DNA from: Bacteroidaceae bacterium
GTDB taxonomy: Bacteria; Bacteroidota; Bacteroidia; Bacteroidales; Bacteroidaceae
Assembly (NCBI GenBank): GCA_017383665.1
Contig: JAFNWA010000178.1
Location: forward strand, 1-13,290
Direction: 5' to 3'
Length of the DNA stretch: 13,290 bases
Positions 7,108 to 13,290 of this stretch are shown in pieces. Made by a program: the position numbers and the translations under genes. The stretch's first letter is position 1. Every line of letters begins with the position of its first letter. The notes beneath the pieces were generated by a model. The model worked only from the letters and a program-made list of their open reading frames with translations, had not been told where the DNA came from and made no database searches.

Positions 7108-8203
7108 GACGATTACCCTTACGACGCTTTTTATTATTACGCTGAACTGAATCGAAACGGTTTATATTCTCTTGCTCAAGCAGGTCAACAGAGCGTTTCT
7201 GTTCCTGCACGCCCTCGTTGTTCAACGACTCGGGGCGTTCACCACGCTTGTTCATCTCAATGACTGCAAAAGCACGGCGTCCGCTTATTGTTACAAGATT
7301 TGCCGGGATATGCTTATCTGTTGAGTATGTCACCTCGCCTCGCATAATATCACACTTGAAGAAATAGTAAGTACCGTCCTTAGTCTCAAGTTCAATATCA
7401 CGCTGTGGCAATCTCTTTGAAGCCTCGACATAGGCATCAACCTCGTAGTTGAGACAACACTTTAACTTTGCACACTGCCCGGCCAGTTTCTGTGGGTTGA
7501 GCGAAACATCCTGGAAACGCGCAGCCGATGTAGAGACAGAAACAAAGTTTGTCGTAAATGTAGCACAACAAAGTTCCCTGCCACAAGGGCCGATGCCGCC
7601 GATGCGTCCTGCCTCCTGTCTGGCACCAATCTGTTTCATCTCAATCTTCACCTTGAATACATCGGCAAGCACCTTGATGAGTTGTCGGAAATCGACACGG
7701 TTATCGGCAATATAATAAAATATCGCCTTCAAACCATCACCCTGATATTCAACATCGCCAATCTTCATATCAAGGTTCAAATCCAGTGCAATCTGACGCG
7801 AACGGATCATTGTATCATGCTCACGGGCCTTCGCCTCCTCAAATTTTTCCATATCCACAGGACGCGCCTTGCGGTATATACGCTTAAATTCACTATCAGG
7901 GGTGAGGCGAGTCTTTTTAAGTTGCAACAACACAAGACGACCGGTCATTGTCACCTTACCAATATCATGTCCAGGACTGGCCTCAACCGCTACAACATCA
8001 CCCTTCTGCAAAGGGATATTATTGCTGTTCCTATAATAACCCTTACGGGTATTCTTGAACTGTACCTCAACAATATCAGTATATTCCTCGTTACCAGGCA
8101 CATCGGCAAGCCAGTCGAAAGTATTTAGCGGAGCATCCATCTTGCCACAACCCTTGCAGCAGATACCTGCACAACCATTATTCTCTTTATATTTCTTGTC
8201 CAT
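7052..8203 (-). CDS. ricT: RicT-like PSP1-domain protein with three cysteine clusters
   Basis: This belongs to the PSP1/RicT (YaaT) family. In Bacillus subtilis RicT forms a complex with RicA and RicF that binds iron-sulfur clusters and affects RNA processing and developmental decisions; the Bacteroidota role is not established to my knowledge. The PSP1 domain covers roughly residues 70-160 (KGDVVAVEASPGHDIGKV through the DNRVDFRQLIKVLA segment). The family cysteines CGRELCC (C207, C212, C213) and CAKLKCC (C244, C249, C250) are intact, with a further N-terminal cluster CAGICCKGC (C11, C15, C16, C19). The last 40 residues are very basic and low in complexity, possibly contacting RNA or ribosomes (inference). 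The 383-residue gene starts 1 base after the holB stop and its end overlaps gldH, so it sits in a coupled metF-holB-ricT-gldH run. No RicA or RicF gene is in the window. Confidence 0.9.
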   Translation of the reverse strand: MDKKYKENNGCAGICCKGCGKMDAPLNTFDWLADVPGNEEYTDIVEVQFKNTRKGYYRNSNNIPLQKGDVVAVEASPGHDIGKVTMTGRLVLLQLKKTRLTPDSEFKRIYRKARPVDMEKFEEAKAREHDTMIRSRQIALDLNLDMKIGDVEYQGDGLKAIFYYIADNRVDFRQLIKVLADVFKVKIEMKQIGARQEAGRIGGIGPCGRELCCATFTTNFVSVSTSAARFQDVSLNPQKLAGQCAKLKCCLNYEVDAYVEASKRLPQRDIELETKDGTYYFFKCDIMRGEVTYSTDKHIPANLVTISGRRAFAVIEMNKRGERPESLNNEGVQEQKRSVDLLEQENINRFDSVQRNNKKRRKGNRHDGRKGNSKREKGGNPEA

Positions 8204-8204
8204 C

Positions 8205-9338
8205 CTATCTATTTTTTATCCAGACAATCATCCTCAACGACATATCAAAGAAGACCATCTTCGCATTTACATTCTGTTCTATGTGTCTTTGAGCCTCGGA
8301 GAGTTCCTCCATTATGCCGAATATATTGCGTTCATTCACAAAAGGTGAGAAACGCACCGAGAAGTTACGCTCGGCCTGTGACATATAAATCATCTCCTCT
8401 TCCCTGAAGTTCATTATAAAATTCTCGCGTATCATACGCTGGCAATAATCAAGCAGGCGTTTCTGCCGTTCACGACCCAATGCGGCCACCTGCTCACTCC
8501 ATGCCTTCATGTCGCGTATGTTGCGTGCGTATGCAACACGCATGAGCTGCATGAAAAGATCAAGATATAAAGCCTTCTCTTCGTTGACCGACAGCTGTTC
8601 CTCAGCCTTCTCCCAGTTACCGCCACTCTGCTGTGCAACGACCTTGGCATCGTTCAACGACAGGCCATATCGCGCGACAAGAGCATTCTCCACATCTCCC
8701 ATGGCGATGCGCGGAACATCTATGCGTTGCGTGCGACTCAATATTGTTGCTATGATCTTATCCGGTTCCTCAGACACAAGTAAAAAGAGGGTCTTTTGAG
8801 GAGGCTCTTCAATAATCTTGAGCAATTTGTTGGAGCACGCCTCCTTCATCTTCTCCGGCAGCCAAATAATGACCACCTTCCATCCACCTTCACGCGACTG
8901 CATCGAGAGTTTGTGTAGAATCTCAGCACTCTCACGCTCATATATCATTGGCTGTTGATTCTCAACATCAAGCTTAACTAGCCAATCATCGTAACTGAAA
9001 TAGGGATTCTTTGAGAGCAGTTCTCGCCATTCCGTAATATAATCATCGCTCACAGGTGCGCTGTCCGACCCCTTTTTCTTCTTTACGGGAAATACAAAAT
9101 GCAGGTCGCTGTGAATATACTTGCCCAACTTGACACAAGTGGGACAAACTCCACAGGCATCACCACCACTCTTGCCACATAAGAGATAGTTTGCAAGTGC
9201 AATGGCAATGGGCAGCTTGCCGTTACCCTGCGGGCCACTGATGAGCAGGGCGTGCGCAAGCTTGTTGTCATCGACGCTGCGACGCAACCTGTCAATGACC
9301 GTACTCTGCCCTATTATGTCTTTAAAGAAAACTCCCAT
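8205..9338 (-). CDS. holB: DNA polymerase III delta' subunit (clamp loader)
   Basis: Delta' is the stator subunit of the clamp-loader complex that places the sliding clamp on DNA. The 377-residue product has an AAA+ fold. Seen in order: the FKDIIGQ start typical of the DnaX/delta' group, a P-loop-like GPQGNGKL (35-42), a zinc-finger set C54, C62, C65, C68 (CGVCPTC), the KLLKIIEEPP segment (171-180), and the sensor/arginine-finger region with SRTQ (201-204) instead of the common SRC. The residue after the P-loop Lys is Leu, not Ser/Thr, in line with delta' being a poor or inactive ATPase. The C-terminal third is helical, as expected for the collar domain. Its ATG overlaps the metF stop by one base (TGATG) and ricT follows after one base. 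DnaX tau/gamma is the alternative, but the product is too short and lacks a normal P-loop. Confidence 0.91.
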   Translation of the reverse strand: MGVFFKDIIGQSTVIDRLRRSVDDNKLAHALLISGPQGNGKLPIAIALANYLLCGKSGGDACGVCPTCVKLGKYIHSDLHFVFPVKKKKGSDSAPVSDDYITEWRELLSKNPYFSYDDWLVKLDVENQQPMIYERESAEILHKLSMQSREGGWKVVIIWLPEKMKEACSNKLLKIIEEPPQKTLFLLVSEEPDKIIATILSRTQRIDVPRIAMGDVENALVARYGLSLNDAKVVAQQSGGNWEKAEEQLSVNEEKALYLDLFMQLMRVAYARNIRDMKAWSEQVAALGRERQKRLLDYCQRMIRENFIMNFREEEMIYMSQAERNFSVRFSPFVNERNIFGIMEELSEAQRHIEQNVNAKMVFFDMSLRMIVWIKNR

Positions 9339-10291
9339 CAGTATATCGCTTTTGCTATTTCATAAACACTGTCAAATGCATTGAGGGTGTAGAAATGTAT
9401 GCTTGGCACCCCATGTTCCTTGAGTTCACGACACTGCTGGATACCCCATTCGCGACCAACATGTGCAACCCCAGCGTCATCTTTGCACTTGACAAGCTCA
9501 TTGACAAGTTCAGTAGGTAAATCGACGCGGAAAGTCTTTGGAAGCACATTCATCTGCGAGAGACGATGTATGGGTTTTATGCCCGGAATTATGGGAATAT
9601 TTATACCGATAGCCCTTGCACGCTCAACAAAAGCAAAATATTTGCTGTTGTCAAAGAACATCTGTGTCACGGCGTATGCAGCACCCTCATCAGCCTTCTG
9701 CTTCAACACAGCCAGATCGAACTCCATATTCGGAGCCTCCTCATGCTTCTCCGGGTAGCAGGCTACGCCATAAGAGAACGGCACACCCTTCTCCTTCATA
9801 GCCGTTCCATCAACAAAGAATCCATCATTGTAACGGTTAACCTGACGCTGCAGGTCTATGGCATGTTTATTTCCACACTTTGCAGGAGCTGTATTTGCAT
9901 CACCCTTGCACTTGTCACCCTGAAGAACAAGTATATCTGTTATTCCCGACAACTGCAAATCAATAAGCGCGTATTCAGTATCCTCAAGTGTATAGCCATT
10001 GCACAAGATGTGCGGAACAACCAGGACACCATAACGGTTGTGGATTGCCGATGCAACAGCCACAGTGCCTGGACGACGGCGTATGTGACCTAGACGGAAC
10101 ATACCATTGCCCATATCCTGATAAACAGGCTCACTATGATGTGTGGTTATGTTAATATAGCCAGGATTAAACTCCATTAAACGGTCTATATTCCCGAAGA
10201 GTCTGCCGGTGCCGGTTCCTTTGAGCGGCGGCAACACTTCAAATGAAAATGCCGTTTGAGAAGATGAATTTATATAGTCGATTACTCGCAT
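9338..10291 (-). CDS. metF: 5,10-methylenetetrahydrofolate reductase
   Basis: MetF is a flavoprotein that reduces 5,10-methylene-THF to 5-methyl-THF, the methyl donor for methionine synthesis, in the cytoplasm. The product is 317 residues when read from the ATG at 10291 (MRVIDYINSS), which fits the family. An in-frame ATG at 10321 would add ten residues (MFALCLNKKD) with no family resemblance, and it is close to the transcription start expected from the promoter upstream. Key features are FSFEVLPP with the catalytic Glu (about E18), NITTHHSE (47-54), LVLQGD with the flavin-contacting Asp (about D126), the SYGVACYPEKH segment and the AVTQMFFDNSKYF segment. It appears to be the first gene of the metF-holB-ricT-gldH transcript. 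No riboswitch-sized leader is available: only about 40 bases separate the likely transcription start from the ATG, so S-adenosylmethionine riboswitch control in cis is unlikely. Confidence 0.95.
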   Translation of the reverse strand: MRVIDYINSSSQTAFSFEVLPPLKGTGTGRLFGNIDRLMEFNPGYINITTHHSEPVYQDMGNGMFRLGHIRRRPGTVAVASAIHNRYGVLVVPHILCNGYTLEDTEYALIDLQLSGITDILVLQGDKCKGDANTAPAKCGNKHAIDLQRQVNRYNDGFFVDGTAMKEKGVPFSYGVACYPEKHEEAPNMEFDLAVLKQKADEGAAYAVTQMFFDNSKYFAFVERARAIGINIPIIPGIKPIHRLSQMNVLPKTFRVDLPTELVNELVKCKDDAGVAHVGREWGIQQCRELKEHGVPSIHFYTLNAFDSVYEIAKAIY

Positions 10292-10339
10292 ATCCTTTTT
10301 ATTTAAGCACAGGGCAAACAAACCCTTCTATCACAAATA

Positions 10340-10370
10340 CAAAGATAATGCAAGGCACTTGGAGTTCAAA
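10340..10370 (-). promoter_or_regulatory. Bacteroidota-type promoter upstream of metF
   Basis: Read on the minus strand, a TTTG box (10370-10367) is followed after exactly 19 bases by TATCTTTG (10347-10340). This matches the Bacteroides consensus TTTG-N19-21-TAnnTTTG for the primary sigma factor, with every defined position matching. Transcription would begin a few bases downstream, near 10333, leaving a leader of about 40 bases before the metF ATG at 10291. The promoter sits about 20 bases beyond the end of the wbqC-like gene, so it would give metF-holB-ricT-gldH their own start even though the upstream genes run the same way. The match is seen directly; activity is inferred. Confidence 0.75.
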
Positions 10371-10390
10371 ATAAGTTAAACTATTTTTCG

Positions 10391-11023
10391 CTATTTTTTA
10401 TCTGCACAAATAGTGTCACGCAACACCAGAAGTCCCTCCGGTCCCATATTGAACAACAGGTCAACAATACTTAACGACGGAATAAAGCCGTTGCGCTGTG
10501 AAAATACCTGATAGTAGGGTTGCAAAACCACACCTTCCACTGTTTCCAAGGCCTTGGGCTCGGCAAAGCGGCGCAAATCGGCAGCAGGATTTTTATCAGG
10601 AGCCTCATAGGAAAGGAACTCAACCTTTCTTTCAAGCCCCAACAGTTCACTCACCACCCCATGCAGGCGTATATTGAAATCCATCAGAAAACCATCCCGC
10701 TCTTCAAAAAAATGGGCAAAGTCATCGGCATAATAGTCAAAGAAAGGACTCTTGCGATAGGCACTCACAATAGCATTCCAATGCTGATGACGCCAGTTGC
10801 CATGTTCGCTTATACGCACATCGCGCATTGCCACCTTGCCACCATCATGCACTACGGGAATTGTCAAGGACTGCGTTCCGTTCTCTGTTGCAATCACTGC
10901 GCGGTTGCGGAATGTCTGTTTTACAAACGGTGAAACATCATCAATGACAATCGTTTCAGAAGCATACAGCCGTGCGTAGAGAGGCACGGCTGCAAGATAT
11001 AAGGGATGAGATATTATCTTCAT
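10391..11023 (-). CDS. WbqC-like family protein, role unknown
   Basis: The product (210 residues) matches the WbqC-like family, first named from an O-antigen locus but without an established biochemical function. Family marks are the N-terminal segment around HPLYLAAVPLYARLY in the usual place of the start region, KQTFRNR (35-41), SLTIPV (52-57), the DVRISEHGNWRHQHW segment and AYRKSPFFDYYADDF (88-102). There is no signal peptide or membrane helix, so it should be cytoplasmic. It starts 9 bases after the lepB stop and is last in the dapB-lepB-wbqC-like run; about 20 bases later comes the metF promoter. No hairpin terminator is visible after it. No other polysaccharide gene is nearby, so the O-antigen link suggested by the name is not supported here. 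Family call good, function open. Confidence 0.85.
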   Translation of the reverse strand: MKIISHPLYLAAVPLYARLYASETIVIDDVSPFVKQTFRNRAVIATENGTQSLTIPVVHDGGKVAMRDVRISEHGNWRHQHWNAIVSAYRKSPFFDYYADDFAHFFEERDGFLMDFNIRLHGVVSELLGLERKVEFLSYEAPDKNPAADLRRFAEPKALETVEGVVLQPYYQVFSQRNGFIPSLSIVDLLFNMGPEGLLVLRDTICADKK

Positions 11024-11032
11024 TGATTCTTT

Positions 11033-12604
11033 TTAGTCAAATGAACCTACTCCACGGAACATACGGTCCCAACGGATTTTTCCGTCGAACCAGCCACGAT
11101 CCTTGTCGAGCGACAGCCACACAAACAACGCCTTTCCCACGATATGATCCTCGGGAACAAATCCCCAACTGCGCGAGTCGGCACTATTATGACGGTTATC
11201 ACCCATCATCCAATAATAATCCATCTTGAAAGTATAGCTGTTGGATTCACGGCCATTTATAAATATCTTGCCATTCTTTACTTCAAGACTATTGCCCTCA
11301 TACGCAACGATAGGACGCTCATAAACCGCAATGTTGTCAAGGGTCAAATCAACCGTTGCTCCCTTTTGGGGAATCCATACCGGACCATAATTGTCATTAC
11401 TCCAACCCGTGTTTCCATTCAAAGGATAAATTGCATGAAAGGCCGAGCCGCCATATATTCCATTGGCAATGTCATAATTGGCAACCTTTATACTCTTGCA
11501 CCAACGCTTGTCGGCTCTAAAGCGGTCATAATTCTCTTTGGTCAATGGAAGTTCACCCATAACCAATGACCTGTTGTACATACGCAAAGTATCTACAAAG
11601 CCAACCGTCAGGCCATATGCTTCACGAATATCGTCATTGATTCTTTGTGCCGGCACAAGTTGCAACTCCTTGGCATCCTCTGCGCTGATGCCGAATTCAC
11701 GACGACGTTCCTCGGACAATCCACTTGTAAGAGCCACATTATAGTTGAACTGCGCATTCTTTGGCAACGGCATGATTTCGCCATTGATATAAACCTCACG
11801 GTTTCTAATCTCAAGGCTATCACCAGGCAATGCGATACAACGCTTGACATAGTTTTCACGACGGTCAACCGGACGGTGTACTATTTCACCATACTCTTGA
11901 GGGTGTGATTTTATATAGTCAAAACCTAACCGATAAGCCTCATCATAATCGGCATGAGTAAATTTTTCCGGTAATGGGGCATTGCTCCTTTTCAATTCAA
12001 TGCCAATATTATAGCAGAGGGAGTGAAAATCGATAACTGCCGGATTAGTCGTTGCAATATCACCGGCCGGGTAATTAAAGACGACAATGTCACCGCGTTC
12101 AACATCCTCAAAACCTGACACACGCTCATAGTCCCATTGCAAGGCATCAATATAGCTCTTGCAACCGAACACCGGCATAGTATGCTGTGTAAGTGGCATG
12201 CTAAGTGGAGTCTGGGGTTTTCGTGGGCCATAGTTCACCTTGCTCACGAACAGATAGTCACCGACCAAAAGCGTCTTTTCGAGCGACGATGTAGGTATCA
12301 CATAGTTCTGAAACAGGTATAAGTGGACAAAATATACAGCAATCAGGGCAAATACAATAGCATCCACCCAACCCATTATCTTGCGATGGGTTTTATTCTG
12401 CCATTTCTTCCACCATTTCCACTGCACAAGATGGGTTGTGTAGTTATCCACAATAAATGGAACAACAAGCAACCCCAACCAACTCTTAACCCAAATGAGA
12501 AAGAGCAGATAGAGAAACAGGATAATACTCATCCTGATAAGTGCCTTGCGGTCTGTTTTTACAGTTATCTCCTTATCACGAATCTTGAACTTGTATTCTA
12601 TCAT
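11033..12604 (-). CDS. lepB: Signal peptidase I, enlarged form
   Basis: LepB removes signal peptides from exported proteins, acting on the periplasmic side of the inner membrane with a Ser-Lys dyad. Two hydrophobic regions (about 22-56 and 78-100) anchor the protein; the predicted catalytic Ser is about S107 in IPTSSLEKTL, where Leu follows the Ser in place of the more usual Met. Box C is RGDIVVFNYP (170-179). The catalytic Lys is about K254 in ENYVKRCIALPGD, and box E is MMGDNRHNSADSRSWGFVPE (466-485). At 523 residues it is much longer than E. coli LepB (about 324), with about 210 residues between the Lys and box E. A hairpin-like sequence occurs on both sides of the insert: DSLEIRNREVYINGE and NSLEVKNGKIFINGR. 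The N-terminal first helix region with the VDNYTTHLVQW segment resembles other Bacteroidales LepB proteins. The gene starts 10 bases after dapB. Confidence 0.94.
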   Translation of the reverse strand: MIEYKFKIRDKEITVKTDRKALIRMSIILFLYLLFLIWVKSWLGLLVVPFIVDNYTTHLVQWKWWKKWQNKTHRKIMGWVDAIVFALIAVYFVHLYLFQNYVIPTSSLEKTLLVGDYLFVSKVNYGPRKPQTPLSMPLTQHTMPVFGCKSYIDALQWDYERVSGFEDVERGDIVVFNYPAGDIATTNPAVIDFHSLCYNIGIELKRSNAPLPEKFTHADYDEAYRLGFDYIKSHPQEYGEIVHRPVDRRENYVKRCIALPGDSLEIRNREVYINGEIMPLPKNAQFNYNVALTSGLSEERRREFGISAEDAKELQLVPAQRINDDIREAYGLTVGFVDTLRMYNRSLVMGELPLTKENYDRFRADKRWCKSIKVANYDIANGIYGGSAFHAIYPLNGNTGWSNDNYGPVWIPQKGATVDLTLDNIAVYERPIVAYEGNSLEVKNGKIFINGRESNSYTFKMDYYWMMGDNRHNSADSRSWGFVPEDHIVGKALFVWLSLDKDRGWFDGKIRWDRMFRGVGSFD

Positions 12605-12614
12605 CGGTCCTTTT

Positions 12615-13289
12615 TTAGAAATTGAACAAATCCTTCATACCCAACATGCCACGATGTTCATGTGTATATTCAGCCGCAAGTACTGCACCCAGCGCAAAGC
12701 CGCTACGGTTATGGGCATCATGAGTAATTGTTATGGTATCGGCAGGAGAATTGTATGTAATGGAGTGGATTCCGGGCACCTCATCGCGACGGATGGCATC
12801 AATCTTCAATTCATTCTCCATTGGAACAGCTCCATCAGTTACAGAACCATCAGGGTTGGTCAGGTCACCCATCACCCAACTTTCCTTGCGGTCAAGATTC
12901 TCCAAAATACCCTCGGCAAGAGTAATGGCCGTACCGCTTGGAGCATCGAGTTTATGAATGTGATGAGTCTCAACCATATCCACATCATACACCGGGAAAC
13001 GGTTCATAATCTTTGCAAGATATTTGTTTACAGCCGAAAAGATTGCAACACCAAGGCTGAAGTTGCTCGACCAGAAGAGAGTTTTCCCCTCCCTCTCACA
13101 CTTCTCGCGCATCTCGCTCTCATGCTGCTGGAACCAACCTGTACTGCCGCTCACAACCTTCACACCGGCATTCATGGCATCAATACAATTGCCATAAGCA
13201 ACATGCGGAGCTGTAAATTCAATGGCAACATCTGCGCTTGCAAATGCAGCACCGTGAATATCATCGCGATTGTCAACATCAATTATTGA
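12615..13289 (-). CDS. dapB: 4-hydroxy-tetrahydrodipicolinate reductase, 5' end outside window
   Basis: DapB reduces the product of DapA with NAD(P)H in the lysine/meso-diaminopimelate pathway, which also feeds peptidoglycan. About 224 residues are visible; the frame stays open to the right edge (ADVAIEFTAPH upstream of the Met at 13175), so that Met is internal and the true start and the Rossmann GxxGxMG loop lie beyond the window. The family length is about 250. Seen are VVSGSTGW, the SSNFSLGVAIF segment, the active-site ETHHIHKLDAPSGTA with its His-His-x-His-Lys residues, the RRDEVPGIHSI stretch and the ending ITHDAHNRSGFALGAV. No residue expected to be essential is missing in the visible part. 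It is the upstream member of the dapB-lepB-wbqC-like run, 10 bases ahead of lepB; any promoter lies outside. Confidence 0.96.
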   Translation of the reverse strand, partial: SIIDVDNRDDIHGAAFASADVAIEFTAPHVAYGNCIDAMNAGVKVVSGSTGWFQQHESEMREKCEREGKTLFWSSNFSLGVAIFSAVNKYLAKIMNRFPVYDVDMVETHHIHKLDAPSGTAITLAEGILENLDRKESWVMGDLTNPDGSVTDGAVPMENELKIDAIRRDEVPGIHSITYNSPADTITITHDAHNRSGFALGAVLAAEYTHEHRGMLGMKDLFNF

Positions 13290-13290
13290 A

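Noticed and set aside
9566..10093. Open frame of 175 codons on the plus strand
   Set aside because: It is fully antisense to metF, whose catalytic motifs are intact; no promoter, domain or signal supports it.
10292..10321. Upstream in-frame ATG extending MetF by ten residues
   Set aside because: The extra residues do not resemble MetF, and the ATG is very close to the transcription start expected from the TATCTTTG box.
10292..10390. SAM riboswitch or other leader RNA ahead of metF
   Set aside because: The gap is only about 99 bases, most of it upstream of the predicted transcription start, leaving about 40 bases with no stem-loop set.
12546..13289. Long open frame on the plus strand (247 codons)
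   Set aside because: It lies antisense to dapB and the start of lepB, both of which have clear family motifs; the translation shows no recognisable domain and is rich in His/Cys/Ile as expected of a shadow frame.
1..13290. Mobile element, CRISPR array, phage or defence system
   Set aside because: No transposase, integrase, terminal inverted repeat, regularly spaced repeat or defence protein motif was seen; all genes are core housekeeping types packed end to end.

Overview
The window looks like ordinary chromosomal core DNA from a member of the Bacteroidota, most likely order Bacteroidales (Bacteroides/Prevotella-like). The evidence is the purH-mreBCD-PBP2-rodA gene order, a GldH-type lipoprotein gene, a RicT/PSP1 protein with an extra N-terminal cysteine cluster, oversized RodA and LepB proteins, and one good TTTG-N19-TAnnTTTG promoter of the kind used by the Bacteroides primary sigma factor. 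These placements come from protein resemblance judged by eye, and the genus is not resolved. No mobile element, CRISPR array, tRNA or rRNA was seen.

Plus strand, 1-6582: the 3' part of purH (last steps of purine synthesis) is followed by a tightly packed cell-elongation operon: mreB, mreC, mreD, a class B transpeptidase (PBP2/MrdA) and the glycosyltransferase RodA. Gaps are 24, 7, -4, 4 and -20 bases, so the genes are probably co-transcribed and translationally coupled. Together they encode the elongasome: the MreB filament scaffold, the MreC/MreD activators, and the RodA-PBP2 pair that polymerises and cross-links lateral-wall peptidoglycan.

Minus strand, 13290-6589: two apparent transcription blocks run leftward. 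The first is dapB (5' end outside the window), lepB and a wbqC-like gene. The second begins at the predicted promoter at 10340-10370 and contains metF, holB, ricT and gldH, again with 1-base gaps or overlaps. These encode diaminopimelate/lysine synthesis, signal peptidase I, a WbqC-like protein of unknown role, methylenetetrahydrofolate reductase, the clamp-loader delta' subunit, a RicT-type protein and an envelope lipoprotein. The two strands meet tail to tail at 6583-6588 with only 6 bases between stop codons.

Every stretch longer than about 100 bases is coding; the largest gap (about 99 bases, 10292-10390) holds the metF promoter. I found no clear undescribed system. The items most worth a second look are the extra membrane block inside RodA, the large insert with a repeated hairpin motif inside LepB, the RicT protein without visible partners, and the unexplained GldH and WbqC-like proteins.
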